The notes under the pieces are model-generated. The model made no database searches. It worked only from the letters and a program-made list of their open reading frames with translations, and was not told where the DNA came from. A stretch of 64,000 nucleotides of DNA, taken from Dryas octopetala (taxonomy: Eukaryota > Streptophyta > Magnoliopsida > Rosales > Rosaceae). Below are positions 11,957-23,049 of this stretch, in pieces. A program made the position numbers and the translations under genes. The DNA lies in NCBI GenBank assembly GCA_963921425.1, contig OY992838.1, positions 1,922,001 to 1,986,000 of the forward strand. The letters run 5' to 3'. How positions within the stretch are numbered: position 1 is the stretch's first letter; every line of letters begins with the position of its first letter.

Positions 11957-13615
11957 ATAAGGTTTAGAAGACAAGCGGATGGAGAGGGGTGGCCTTGACG
12001 TTTGTGAGTCCAAAACTCTCAGTCATATCAACTGGTGCATTCGAGGGGTTCCATATTTGAAAACCATCTAGAAAACTAGCCAAAGCAAATTGCACCACTT
12101 GATGCCCAAATGACAAACCGGGGCATGCTCTTCTCCCACTCCCAAACGGAATCAATTCAAAATGCTGCCCCTTAACATCCACATCTTTGTGAGTTGTGAG
12201 AAATCTCTCCGGTTTGAATTTGAACGAGTCAGGCCACACTTTTGGGTCGGTGTGGATCTTTCAGAGGTTCGTGGTCAACCGGGTGCCCTTTGGGACATGG
12301 TACCGGGCCACTTATGGTGCAGTCCTCAGTGGTTAAATGTGGTGCGGATAATGGAGCTGCAGGGTACAAACGCAGCGTTTCCTTCACTATGGCTTGGATG
12401 TTGACCAGTTTGCTTAAATTTGACTCGGTCACAACTCGTTCTCTGCCGATTTGGGTATCGAGTTCATTTTGGGCTCTTTTCAACACGTGAGGGTTCCCAA
12501 CAAGAAATGTGAACAATGCATATCCTCATTAGTGACATAAAATGAGGTGATAATTGGATAATAGGAACTGAAGTGTCTCGATTTTAACAAAAATTGATGG
12601 CAATTGGGCAATAGAGACTAAAGTTTCCAATTGACACCTCATTTTGTGCCACTAATGAAGAGTGTGTTTTGCTCAAATTTTTGTAGTAGTTGTTCAACAA
12701 TAGTGATATTGCCCAGGTCAATGTAACCATTGTGGTATCTTTACCACCTGCAATTATACTCTGCAGAAACAACCAAAATAGTTGAATGGTAAAACCAAAA
12801 TTAGGATAAACGGTTGACATTATTTTGGTGATATGGTACAAAAAGTTAGATACCCCGAACATTATTTATATCAAATGTTGACTATGAATTTTATAACCAT
12901 GATTCATATATGCATGTACGAGAAACTCCACTTTTACATGGCATGAAATCACACAATTAGTATAAAAGATTCTTAACAAAATAAAACTAGACAGTTTTAG
13001 CAATTTCTCCCGAAACAAACAGCTATGATTCGTTTTATGTACCAAGGTTATAGCTTTGTTGACTGTGTCAGCATTAAAACCCCTAAGGTCCGCGCCTTGT
13101 AGCACATGAAGCATCGCATAAATGAGGTCATGGTCCTCTTTACAAACACCACCAGCTGCAGCTCTCTTCCGCTTGTGCTCTTCGACCCACTCTGAAACAA
13201 TGGCGTCCAATTCCTTTCCAGTTTTCTTCATCGCCTTCTCATGGCCACCCAAATCCAACCACCGAAGCCAAGGTACCGCATCACCAAACACAAACAACCC
13301 AATCACATGAAAGAACTCACTCGATCACCGCATTCTGCACCCGCCGCGCTTCCTCCTTCCCCGCCGCCATTCTAAGAATCACGGTCAGACTCATGTCCCC
13401 AAACCACTGTTTCAATTCCACCAACACCCCGAGGCCACGTCTCTGTCGTTGGTTGTGAAACATTCCTTGGCAATCTCACTGCTGCTCACCACCAGAGATG
13501 GGAAGACCCCAAGGCGGAGGGTGAAAATGGGTCCGTACTTGTCAGCCATGGCTCCCAAGGTTATGTGGTGAGGAGTGGATCCTCCTAACAAGGGAAGGTG
13601 ACCGAGTATAGGCCA
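11957..13615 (-). pseudogene. CYP82D-like pseudogene, multiply broken (copy E)
   Basis: Closest in the window to the gene at 24820-32812. Exon 2 (about 12760-11957) still shows PERF and [15 protein letters not shown]. It carries frame breaks near 12250-12300, a MITE inside the LLLNN block (12496-12688), and a short deletion that changes its C-terminus. Exon 1 (about 13615-13043) keeps the [22 protein letters not shown] region. It has lost some 400 nt in the middle: 13431 jumps from the mid-exon block to the TTNDRD/ASRPK region. It has also lost the N-terminal anchor, and there are small deletions around 13315-13370. After about 13615 the DNA matches the far upstream flank of the split gene (33667 onward). 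Not functional. Confidence 0.87.
12496..12688. mobile_element. CACTA-type MITE, copy 2 inside a P450 exon (193 bp)
   Basis: The internal sequence is the reverse complement of the MITE at 10979-11172 (shared GGCAATTGGGCAATAGAGACTAAAG). The ends are a degenerate CCCAACAAGAAATGTGAACAA and a better kept TTGCTCAAATTTTTGTAGTA. Both flanks carry GTT, the 3-bp target duplication expected for CACTA elements. The intact paralogue at 25361 has the uninterrupted GAGGATTGTTCAACAATAG. It therefore inserted into exon 2 of the pseudogene. Confidence 0.78.
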
Positions 13616-14236
13616 TGCACCCTTGGGTTATTCGGCCCTTTATTAACCGATAAAGCCCATGTGATCAGGCAAGATAGATTTTATTTTTAGGTGGATATGA
13701 TCTCTAATAATATTTAGATTCACTACGTACAAGTATAGCTCTATTAGATATGCTAATTAACTCTTTATAGACTAATGATTAATGGAGAAAATATGTGTAC
13801 AAACTAATTGATTATATCTTGTTTCATTTTCCGAAGTGAGTCCGTCACTTATATAGTTATATATATATAAACTCACTTGTGTAAGTTCGAGTTTTATTAG
13901 TGAGGTTATGGAAAACTGGATCATTTGAGATTCAGATAATAGAAATAGCAGAACCTCCATATTAATTTGGTGTCTCTATCATCACTCAATCATTTCACAT
14001 AGAGTACTATATAATTAGATGAAAAATATGCGCGTATTATATATTTAGAATGAAAAATACATGTATTTTTTTTATTTTAAAAGGAAACTGTTTTTTGAAA
14101 AATAAGTACGTGCGTATATAATAAACAGATTTACTAACTATTACTTGTTTTACACATTTGATTGCAGAGATGGCTATGGAAAGAACCCCTATATATATGG
14201 TCGAATATATCCAAGAGACTCTTGTGATCTTATCAT
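13616..14236. other. Duplicated upstream flank
   Basis: About 13616-14030 resembles 33667-34100 (shared words such as AACCGATAAAGCCCATGTGATC and ATGATCTCTAATAATATTTAGATTCACTAC). This shows that the pseudogene at 11957 and the copia-split gene at 24820 descend from a duplicated block. The remainder is AT-rich with nothing recognised. Confidence 0.6.
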
Positions 14237-15974
14237 TTAGTCAACATTTTCATAAATGTTAGCAGGAAGGCGTGGGGAGAGAAGGACCTCCAATGGGACC
14301 GCCTTGACGTTTGACAATCCTGAAGTCTCACCCATATCAACTACTTCATTCGATGGGGTTTCAATTTCAAACCCATGTAGCAATTGAGCCAGAGTAAGTT
14401 GTATAACTTGAATAGCCAGAGAGATTCCTGGACATATTCTCCTACCACTTCCAAACGGTATGAACTCAAAATTCTGGCCCCTAAGATCAAAATCCTTGTG
14501 AGTTGTGAGAAATCTTTCTGGTTTGAATAGGCATGGATCGAACCACACATTCGGATCCCGCTGAATCTTTGAAAGATTGAAAATAAGGCGCGTGCCTGCG
14601 GGTACATGGTAGGTATCTACTATGCAGTCTTCCATGGATTCATGTGGTCCTGAGAGTGGTGCAGCAGGATATAGACGCAAAGTTTCTTTGATAATGGCTT
14701 GGAGATAGACTAACTTCTTCACATCTGATTCCTTCACTTGCCTTTCCCGACCAACATGAATGTCTAATTCATCTTTTGCCTTCCTCAAAGCTTCACGATT
14801 GTTCAATAATAGAGAAACAGCCCATGTTAATGTCACTGTTGTGGTGTCCGTACCCCCTCCAAGGACAACCTGCAAATTAAGGACAAACAAAGTAATTAAC
14901 ATTATAGCAAATTAATTTGTTGTAGAGACTAGAGAGGTTAAATAACGTTACTATCCCAACTTTTACATGAGAGAGAGAACAAGTAGAAAAACATACCGCG
15001 CAAGTAGCTTTGGTGATTGTATCAGCTGTGGCAAACCCACTAAAGTCGTTTGCACTGTCATCAACAACAGTGAGCATCGTATCCATGAAGTCATTCCCGC
15101 CTTTCACATTCTCAGAAGTAGTTCTCTTTTGCTTATGCTCTTCTAACCAACCTTGAAGCATATCATCTATTTCTTTGGCCGTCTTCTTCATTGCCTTCTC
15201 ATGTCCACCCAAATCCATCCACCTCAGAAACGGAACAGCATCCGACACCACAAACTTACCTCCCAATTTGAAAAATTCCTTAAACGCCTTTCGACAAGTT
15301 TCATTCTCTTCCTTCTCGCGCACTGAACTACGATTCCCCAGGAATTGCTTCCCTACAACCATCCTGAACATAATTTTCAGAATGACGTCTTCGAACCACC
15401 TCTTCATGTCCACCAACACCTTATCTGAGACACCTCTGTTTTGTTCCCATAAATCGTATATATGTTTTGTAGAAGCCTTCACCTCGGATTCACGCACGTG
15501 CTTGAACAGCTCCAAGCGTTGGTTGGAGAGGATCTCCTGCGTGGCTATCTTGCGCATCTTGCGCCAGTACGGGCCATAGGGACTAAACCCAAACATGGCA
15601 TAGTGGTAGCCCAGAACCTCTGGGGCCAGAGCTTTTGGGCGGTTGGCAAAAGCTTTGTCATTCGTGGTTAGACACTCTTTGGCTATGTCCCAACTGCTTA
15701 CAACAATTGCTCGGTGCACACCCAGTTTCATTGTGAAGACGGGTCCGTATTTGTCAGCCATTTTGCCCAAAGTTATGTGTGGCGGTATTGGCCCTCCTAA
15801 TTGGCGAAGGTGCCCAATTAAGGGCCATGCAGTGCCTGCTTTCGGGGGTTCCCTTTTCTTCTTTGCTATGATTTTTTGGAAATTTTTTGATATCCATAGC
15901 AGAGATAAAAGAAACAGAAGAATGGCAAAGATGGTAGATGGAGAAGAAATGAGATATGAATGTGGAAACTCCAT
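14237..15974 (-). CDS. Cytochrome P450, CYP82A-like (intact gene F)
   Basis: Exons 15974-14997 (326 codons) and 14869-14237 (210 residues plus stop) give 536 aa. The 127-bp intron has a GTATGT donor and a TTTGCAG acceptor in phase 0. Features in order: N-terminal anchor (about residues 10-30), KKKREPPK hinge, GPYWRKMRK helix-C block, GGGTDTT I-helix motif, [12 protein letters not shown], and [10 protein letters not shown] with the haem Cys. It is clearly of the same subfamily as copies A and B but more diverged, and not part of their recent duplication. A TATA box (minus TATAAATAAG, about 16055-16063) lies about 85 bp upstream of the ATG. Predicted ER monooxygenase of specialised metabolism; substrate unknown. 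Confidence 0.93.
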
Positions 15975-16053
15975 GGGAGGCAGCTACTAGCTAAATTTGG
16001 ATGGCAGAGGCAATTGGGATTTGGGAGTTGGAAGGAACATAAGTTATTACCTG

Positions 16054-16064
16054 CTTATTTATAC
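16054..16064 (-). promoter_or_regulatory. TATA box of CYP82A-like gene F
   Basis: Minus-strand GTATAAATAAG, about 85 bp upstream of the start codon at 15974. The position suits a roughly 50-nt 5' leader. Confidence 0.6.
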
Positions 16065-16200
16065 ACTTAATTCCCCCAGTTGCCACCTTATTTGTTACAC
16101 CCTCATTCGTTCGGTTGACTGGTCGACTGGTTGACTGGTGGACATACATTCTTGATATATTCGACGAAATATCTATAATTTTATTTATTAATATTTAAAT

Positions 16201-16402
16201 GAATAATGCTATACTTACCACATTTCTTATACCACATTCTTATACCATCTCACGTGTCATTACTTTATTGGACAGAGTTTTTCTTTTTCTTTTTGGGTTT
16301 TTATTTTTATTTTTTAGTATCCAATGTATGAATGCCATGTAAATTGCCACATAAGATGGTATACAATTATGGTATAAAAATGTGGTATATCTAGCACTAC
16401 TG
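16201..16402. mobile_element. Mutator-type MITE, copy 1 (202 bp)
   Basis: A perfect 9-bp target duplication TATTTAAAT flanks it (16192-16200 and 16403-16411). The inverted ends read GAATAATGCTATACTTACCACATTT and, from the other side, CAGTAGTGCTAGATATACCACATTT. The 9-bp duplication points to a Mutator-like family. The same element, also 202 bp, lies in a P450 intron at 25814-26015. It has no coding capacity. Confidence 0.85.
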
Positions 16403-16411
16403 TATTTAAAT

Positions 16412-16649
16412 AGACTATAACCGATATTTTTCTAATATCGGTATATAAATATTAACAAAATATCTGTATATATCGACAAAATATTAGTAATATTTGTATA
16501 TATTATCATAATTGTATAAAAAATTTCAAAATTTAAAAAGGAAAAGATGAATAAGATGAAATCAAATCAAATCCAGCTCTAATTAGATCAAAACTCATTT
16601 ACTAATTCTAATTAGTCAATAATAAATCAACAAAAGAATAAAATCTAAA
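16412..16649. other. AT-rich spacer
   Basis: Low-complexity AT-rich sequence with repeated ATATCG/ATATTA words. No gene or structured element was seen. Confidence 0.4.
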
Positions 16650-18195
16650 GTCTATTGATTTTAACTACTAAGTTTCAATAACTTTTTAGTTTAGGTACCA
16701 AAATTAAATAGCATTTTAGATTAGGTACTAGTTGAAAAGTCAAACAAAATAATAAAGTAAAAGGTATTAGAATTTACAAATATTACATCACATGCCACTA
16801 CAATAAAAAAATAAAAATAAAATTACATCACAAATATCACATTAATTTTTACTATATTGTATTAAAAAAAAAAATCAATCCAGTCACAACTTAACTGTGA
16901 CTATCTTGGTAAATTGAAAGAGACAACTCACATCACTATATTATGTATTATTTTGAGTAAAAGTATTGTTTTGACCTCTATTTATACTATATTGTAGTAT
17001 ATATAATTTCTCTAAAAAAAATTCAATGAAGTCACAACTTAGATGTGACTGTCGTTCAGTCACAACTAAATTTGAAGTTGTGAGTGTCGTACAGTCACAA
17101 CTAAATGTGAAGTTGAGATTACATTAGCAAATTTTCAAGATAATATAAAAGTCTCAAGGGCAATTTTGTCAAAATTTCATAAATTTTAACTAATACTCAT
17201 CATATGTGGGCCAAAAGACAAAAATGTCAAATGGAAAAAGCTCAAATCAAAGGGATCAACATATTTGTAACCTAATCTAAAAAACTACATTTAAATTTGG
17301 TAGTTCAATTGAAATATTATATAGTCTTCATGCTATACCAAAAAATTATTGAGATTTGGTATTTAATCGTAATTTTCTTTAAAATCTAACTCAACTTTCT
17401 TTATATCAATATCTATCGAAATTAATATATCCATAAATTTAAATAAGGTTCACTGATTTTAACTACTAAATTTTAATAACTTTTTAGTTTAGATACCAAA
17501 ATTAAATAACATTTTAGATTAGGTACTAGTTGAAAAGTCAAACAAAATAATAAAGTAAAAGGTATTAAAATTTACAAATATTACATCACATGCCACTGTG
17601 ATAAAAAAATATTATATCATAAATATTACATTAATTTATACTATATTGTATTAAAAAAAAAAATCAATCTAGTCACAACTTAACTGTGACTGTCTTGATA
17701 AATTGAAAGAGACAACTCACACCACTATACTATGTATTATTTTGAGTAAAAGTATTGTTTTGACCTCTATTTATACTATCTTGTAGTATAATTTCTCTAA
17801 AAATAATTCAATTAAGTAAAAATTTAATTGTGACTGTCTCACAACTTAAATGTGACTGTCGTTCAGTCACAACTAAATTTGAAGTTGTGAGTGTCGTACC
17901 ATCACAACTAAATGTGAAATTGAGATTACATTAGTAAATTTTCAAGATAATATAGAAGCCTCAAAGGCAATTTTGTCAAAATCTTATAAATTTTAACTAA
18001 CACTCATCATATGTGGGTCAAAGGATAAAAATGTCAAATGAAAAAGACTAAAATCAAATAAGCCAATATATTTGTGACCTAATCTAAAAAATTACATTTA
18101 AATTTAGTAATTAAATTGAAATATTATATGGTCTTCATGCTATACACAAAAAATTTTAAAATTTAAAATTTAATCTTAATTTTCTAATTTAAATG
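16650..18195. repeat. Two-copy tandem repeat, unit about 798 bp
   Basis: 16650-17447 is repeated at about 17449-18195 with scattered substitutions and small indels; for example ACTTTTTAGTTTAG starts at 16681 and again at 17479. Each unit also contains several copies of a short CAGTCACAACT word within about 100 bp (around 17025-17115 and 17840-17925). No open reading frame of note; likely an old intergenic tandem duplication. Confidence 0.75.
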
Positions 18196-18492
18196 CTGAT
18201 ATTTAAGAAATTTTCAATACTTTTATCTTTCTCGAAGCACATTTGAGTAGTTATTTATTTTTTGTTTAAGAACGTTGACCCCCAAGTTAAGGCTCGGAAT
18301 TTAAGAAGATGAGACTACTTTGTTGTGATTCTGGATGACGTTGTGCAAGAGAGTGAGCGCCAAGTTAAGGCAAGCAATTATCTTTAATTGCTTTTACCGA
18401 AAACAAGTGGCTACATAGCCTCTAACATTAGGCAGTGTATCCTTTGGTAAAGAAGAAAATTTGAAATGTAGATATTGCAACCATTCGTTCTA

Positions 18493-18524
<32 letters not shown>

Positions 18525-18904
18525 GTGAACAACTATTTGTTCTAAGGTAACCTTATAAGAAAATTTTCTTGTTAAAGGTAAAACTCGATGTAATTGTTAA
18601 AATGTTTCTTGTTATAAGGTAATATTAGGGTTGGGAATGACATTTTTAGTACTGTATGTAAACCATTTTCCTAATAAATTGAGATCACATATGGTATTAA
18701 AAATTATAATTGCCAACATTGATACGCATGGAAGATTGGCACAAAACGACAAGGTTTGAACAACTTGAACTATTAATTGATGCTAAGTTGCTAACCAGTA
18801 AAAGATCATGAGAGAGTGAGAGACTAGTACTTAATTGAGTAATTGCCCGACTACGGTTTACTTTCGCTGCGGTGCAGTAATGACTTTAGTTGGAGAAAAG
18901 TCGT
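18196..18904. other. Spacer with poly-T tract and duplicated flank
   Basis: A pure T tract of about 26 bases lies near 18497-18522. About 18630-18904 matches 34880-35160 (shared AATTGAGATCACATATGGTATTAAAAA and AGAGACTAGTACTTAATTGAG), another trace of block duplication within the cluster. No gene was seen. Confidence 0.55.
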
Positions 18905-21370
18905 TATATTTGGTAGCTGCGTGATCTCATTTTAACGTATATAATAATAATCAAATTTATCCTCCGCTAAACAGGAAAGGGACAGAATAATAACAATGAA
19001 ATAACTTATTTTATAGGGGCTTGAAGGTTTTTCCTTCTAACAGTTTTGTATATTACTAGTTTTATAGATTTCTCCGTTTATTTTTTTAGATTATTATGTA
19101 AAAATATCTTTATAAAAAATTAATTAAATTAAAAATCGTTTGGTTACGTAATTGTTATTAAATAAATAAATAATGAGTTAAACTGTTATTAAAACTATAT
19201 GTTTATTTGATAATAGTTACATAGCCAAGCAATTTTTGATTTAATTAAATTTTACAGAAATAGTCTTTGAAGGATAATCTAAAAAATGAATTGACTCCGA
19301 TCATGAGTTTACATAGTAAAACGACATAATTTTGATTTATTAATATGAGATTAACACATAATTATATTTGGTAGTTGCGTGATCTCATTTTCAACGTATA
19401 TAATAATAATAAAACTTATCCTCTGCTAAGCAAGAAAGGGACAGAATAATAATATTGAGATAGCTTACTTTATAGGGGCTTGGAGGTTTTTCCTTCTTAC
19501 AGTTTTGTATATTACTAGTTTTATAGATTCCCCGAATGAGAGTCTTTTTTTGGCTCGCTGAAAGTACTCTGTTGATCTTATATTAATTAATAAAAATTAC
19601 ATTTATTTTACAATGTAAATTTATAATCGGCATCGTTTATTTTTTTAGATTATTATTTAAAAATATATTTATAAAAAATTAATTAAATCAAAAATCGTTT
19701 GGTTTTGTAATTGTTGTTGAATAAATAAACAATGAGTTAAACTGTTATTAAAAACTATATGTTTATTTGATAATAGTTACATAGCCAAGTAATTTTTGAT
19801 TTAATTAAATTTTACATAAATAGTCTTTGAAGGATAATCTAAAAAATGAATTGACTCCGATCATGAGTTTACATAGTAAAACAACATAATTTTGATTTAT
19901 TAATATGAGATTAACACATAATTATATTTGGTAGTTGCGTGATCTCATTTTCAACGTATATAATAATAATAAAACTTATCCTCTGCTAAGCAAGAAAGGG
20001 ACAGAATAATAACATTGAAATAGCTTACTTTATAGGGGCTTGGAGGTTTTTCCTTCTTACAGTTTTGTATATTACTAGTTTTATAGATTCCCCGAACGAG
20101 AGTCTTTTTTTGGCTCGCTGAAAGTACTCTGTTGATCTTATATTAATTAATAAAAATTACATTTATTTTACAATGTAAATTTATAATCGGCATCGTTTAT
20201 TTTTTTAGATTATTATTTAAAAATATCTTTATAAAAAATTAATTAAATCAAAAATCGTTTGGTTATGTAATTATTGTTGAATAAATAAACAATGAGTTAA
20301 ACTATTATTAAAACTATAAGTTTATTTGATAATAGTTACATAGCCAAGCAATTTTTTATTTAATTAAATTTTACAGAAATAGTCTTTGAAAAATAATCTG
20401 AAAAATGAATTGACTCCGATCATGAGTTTACATAGTAATATGACATAATTTTGATTTATTAATATGAGATTAACATATAATTATATTTAGTAGTTGCGTG
20501 ATCTCATTTTCAATGTATATAATAATAATAAAACTTATCCTCTGCTAAACAAGAAAGGGACAGAATAATAACATTGAAATAGCTTACTTTATAGGGGCTT
20601 GTAGGTTTTTCCTTCTTACAGTTTTGTATATTACTAGTTTTATAGATTCCCCGAACGAGAGTCTTTTTTTGGCTCGCTGAAAGTACTCTGTTGATCTTAT
20701 ATTAATTAATAAAATTACATTTATTTTACAATGTAAATTTATAATCGGCATCGTTAATTTTTTTAGATTATTATTTAAAAATATATTTATAAAAAATTAA
20801 TTAAATAAAAAATCATTTGGTTATATGATTGTTGTTGAATAAATAAACAATGAGTTAAACTGTTATTAAAACTATATGTTTATTTGATAATAATTACATA
20901 GCCAAGCTAGCAATTTTTTATTTAATTAAATTTTACATAAATATCTTTAAAGGATAATCTAAAAAATGAATTGACTCCGATCATGAGTTTACATAGTAAA
21001 ACGACATAATTTTGATTTATTAATATGAGATTAACACATAATTATATTTGGTAGTTGCATGATCTCATTTTCAACGTATATAATAATAATAAAACTTATC
21101 CTCTGCTAAACAGGAAAGGGACAGAATAATAACGTTGTATATTACTAGTTTTATAGGTTCCCCGAATGAGAGTCTTTTTTTGGCTCGCTGAAAGTACTCT
21201 GTTGATCTTATAATGTAAATTTATAATCGGCATCGTTTATTTTTTTAGATCACTATTTAAAGATATCTCTGTAAAAAATTAATTAAATCAAAAATCGTTT
21301 GGTTATGTAATTGTTGTTGAATAAATAAACAATGAGTTAAACTGTTATTAAAACTATATGTTTATTTGAT
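18905..21370. repeat. Tandem array, unit about 560 bp
   Basis: The word TGGTAGTTGCGTGATCTC (with small variants) recurs at about 18911, 19369, 19929, 20488 and 21049, so the spacing is about 458, 560, 559 and 561 bp. Each full unit also holds GGCTCGCTGAAAGTACTCTG and GACTCCGATCATGAGTTTACA. The first unit lacks about 100 bp and the last has internal deletions. The array is interrupted by the Pack-MULE at 21371 and resumes at 22888-23049. It is AT-rich, non-coding and satellite-like. Confidence 0.85.
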
Positions 21371-22887
21371 AGGGAAAATGTTAGCAAAAAGACTATAACT
21401 GTACCCCTATTTTCAGTTGAGGATTCCGTTTTCACTTTGCTTCAATTAAGGACTATTATTTTTCAAGTGCTTCAATCAAGGATATTCCGTCAATTCTGTT
21501 AAAACTTCCGTTAAAATTGATCACGTGAGGGTCACGTGACCAATTTATAAGGGCAAAATAGTCTTTTCTCATAAAAAAATAAAACTAAATAAATTTAAAC
21601 AAATTGAAAAACAAAAAAGAAATTCCCTCCATCTCCCACCTTCGCCACCCCCTGCACCATGTCCCCGCCCCCTCCTCCCCCTATACCATCGTCATCCCTC
21701 CCTCTTCCCCATCCGTCCCAGCCCTGGCCCCATCCAGCTCCACCAACCCCAACCCAGCCCCGGCCCTGTCGCAAAACCCAGTCAAACTAGCCCGGAGTAG
21801 CGAGTACTCCACACGCCTCCAGTTCCGGGCGCTGGAGCTCTCGGTCGGAGTCTCCCTGGACCGGTTGTCGTCGTCCAAGGCCCAAGAGGAGCCGCCGGTC
21901 TCCAACTCCATCATGGCCGCATTCAAGCGGTCGTAGGTGAACCAGCGTAGGCACCCGGAGAGTTTCCACTTGCAGCAGATTTACAACCAGCAACAAACAG
22001 CGTCGCTTTTGAAGGTCGAGCTCAAGAACTTCATTTTGTCGATTTTGGATGACCCGATTGTGAGTCGGGTCTTCGGGGAAGCCGGGTTTTAGAGCCGTGA
22101 TATAAAGCTCGCGGTTGTTCACCCTTGGTGACGCAAGTGTCGGCCCGGTTTCCACGGACCCGGTGCCCGCCCATTTTCTTGTGCAATTTAACAGATTCGG
22201 ACCCTGCTCTTCCTGGTTTCAGCTTCCCCTTTTTTGGATTCAAAGATAGGGACGAGAATTGTAGACGAATCGGCAACGTTTTGTCCAGAAAGAGCGTTGA
22301 AAAAGGGATTTCCGAGTTTGTTGTCAATGGTGGGAGTGAAGAGAAGATGAGTATCAAGCTTAAGGAGGTGGGTCACATGGCTGAGCATTGCTCTGGAGCT
22401 AGTGTTATTGTCAACTTGGGTGAATTGAAGGCTTTAGTGGGTGAGGGTGTAGTGGAAGGGGCTGGGGCTGGGTTTGACTGGGTTTTGTGACGGGGCCGGG
22501 GTTGGGTTGGGGTGGTGGAGCTGGATGGGGCCAGGGCTGGGACGGGTGGGGGAGGGGGGAGGGATGGCGATGGTATAGGGGGAGGAGGGGGCGGGGACAT
22601 GGTGTAGGGGGTGGCGAAGGTGGGAGATGGAGGGAATTTCTTTTTTGTTTTTAAATTTGTTTAAATTTATTTAGTTTTATTTTTTTATGAGAAAAGACTA
22701 TTTTGCCCTTATAAATTGGTCACGTGACCCTCACGTGATCAATTTTAACGGAAGTTTTGACAGAATTGACGGAATATCTTTGATTGAAGCACTTGAAAAA
22801 TAATAGTCCTTAATTGAAGCAAAGTGAAAACGGGATCCTCAACTGAAAATAAGGGTATAGTTATAGTCATTTTGCTAACATTTTCTC
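21371..22887. mobile_element. Pack-MULE with captured SMXL fragments
   Basis: A perfect 9-bp target duplication TTATTTGAT (21362-21370 and 22888-22896) brackets a 1,517-bp element. Its inverted ends are long: the left arm (21371 to about 21788) is matched by the reverse complement of about 22470-22887. The ends read AGGGAAAATGTTAGCAAAAA and GAGAAAATGTTAGCAAAATG. Long terminal inverted repeats plus a 9-bp duplication define a Mutator-like element. There is no transposase; instead the 680-bp core encodes pieces of a host gene (next entry). It landed inside the 560-bp tandem array. Confidence 0.9.
21788..22470 (+). pseudogene. Captured SMXL6/7/8 (D53-like) gene fragments
   Basis: The plus strand reads recognisable pieces of a SMXL/D53 ClpB-like protein. 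First comes ARSS..., then [17 protein letters not shown] and [14 protein letters not shown], then [14 protein letters not shown] and [18 protein letters not shown]. After a frame change follow ARFPRTRCPPIFLCNLTDSD and DENCRRIGNVLSRKS. After a jump come ISEFVVNGGSEEKM and VIVNLGELKALV. These match the Clp-N double domain and the start of the first ATPase region of the strigolactone-pathway repressors. In-frame stops (TAG at 21934 and about 22090) and the missing segments make it non-coding as a protein. It is trapped exactly between the two element arms and its parent gene is elsewhere in the genome. Confidence 0.82.
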
Positions 22888-23049
22888 TTATTTGATAACA
22901 GTTACATAGCCAAGCAATTTTTGATTTTATTGAATTTTACAGATATAGTCTTTGAAGGATAATCTAAAAAATGAATTGACTCCGATCATGAGTTGACATA
23001 ATAAAACGACATAATTTTGATTTATTAATATGAGATTAACACATAATTA
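22888..23049. repeat. Continuation of the 560-bp tandem array
   Basis: It picks up the array sequence (TTACATAGCCAAGCAATTTTTGATTT, GACTCCGATCATGAGTTGACA) where the Pack-MULE cut it, and ends near TTAACACATAATTAATTAAC. Confidence 0.8.

Noticed and set aside
21604..22600. Proline-rich open frames at both ends of the Pack-MULE
   Set aside because: They come from the GC-rich inverted arms and read in both orientations; no family signature apart from the captured SMXL part.
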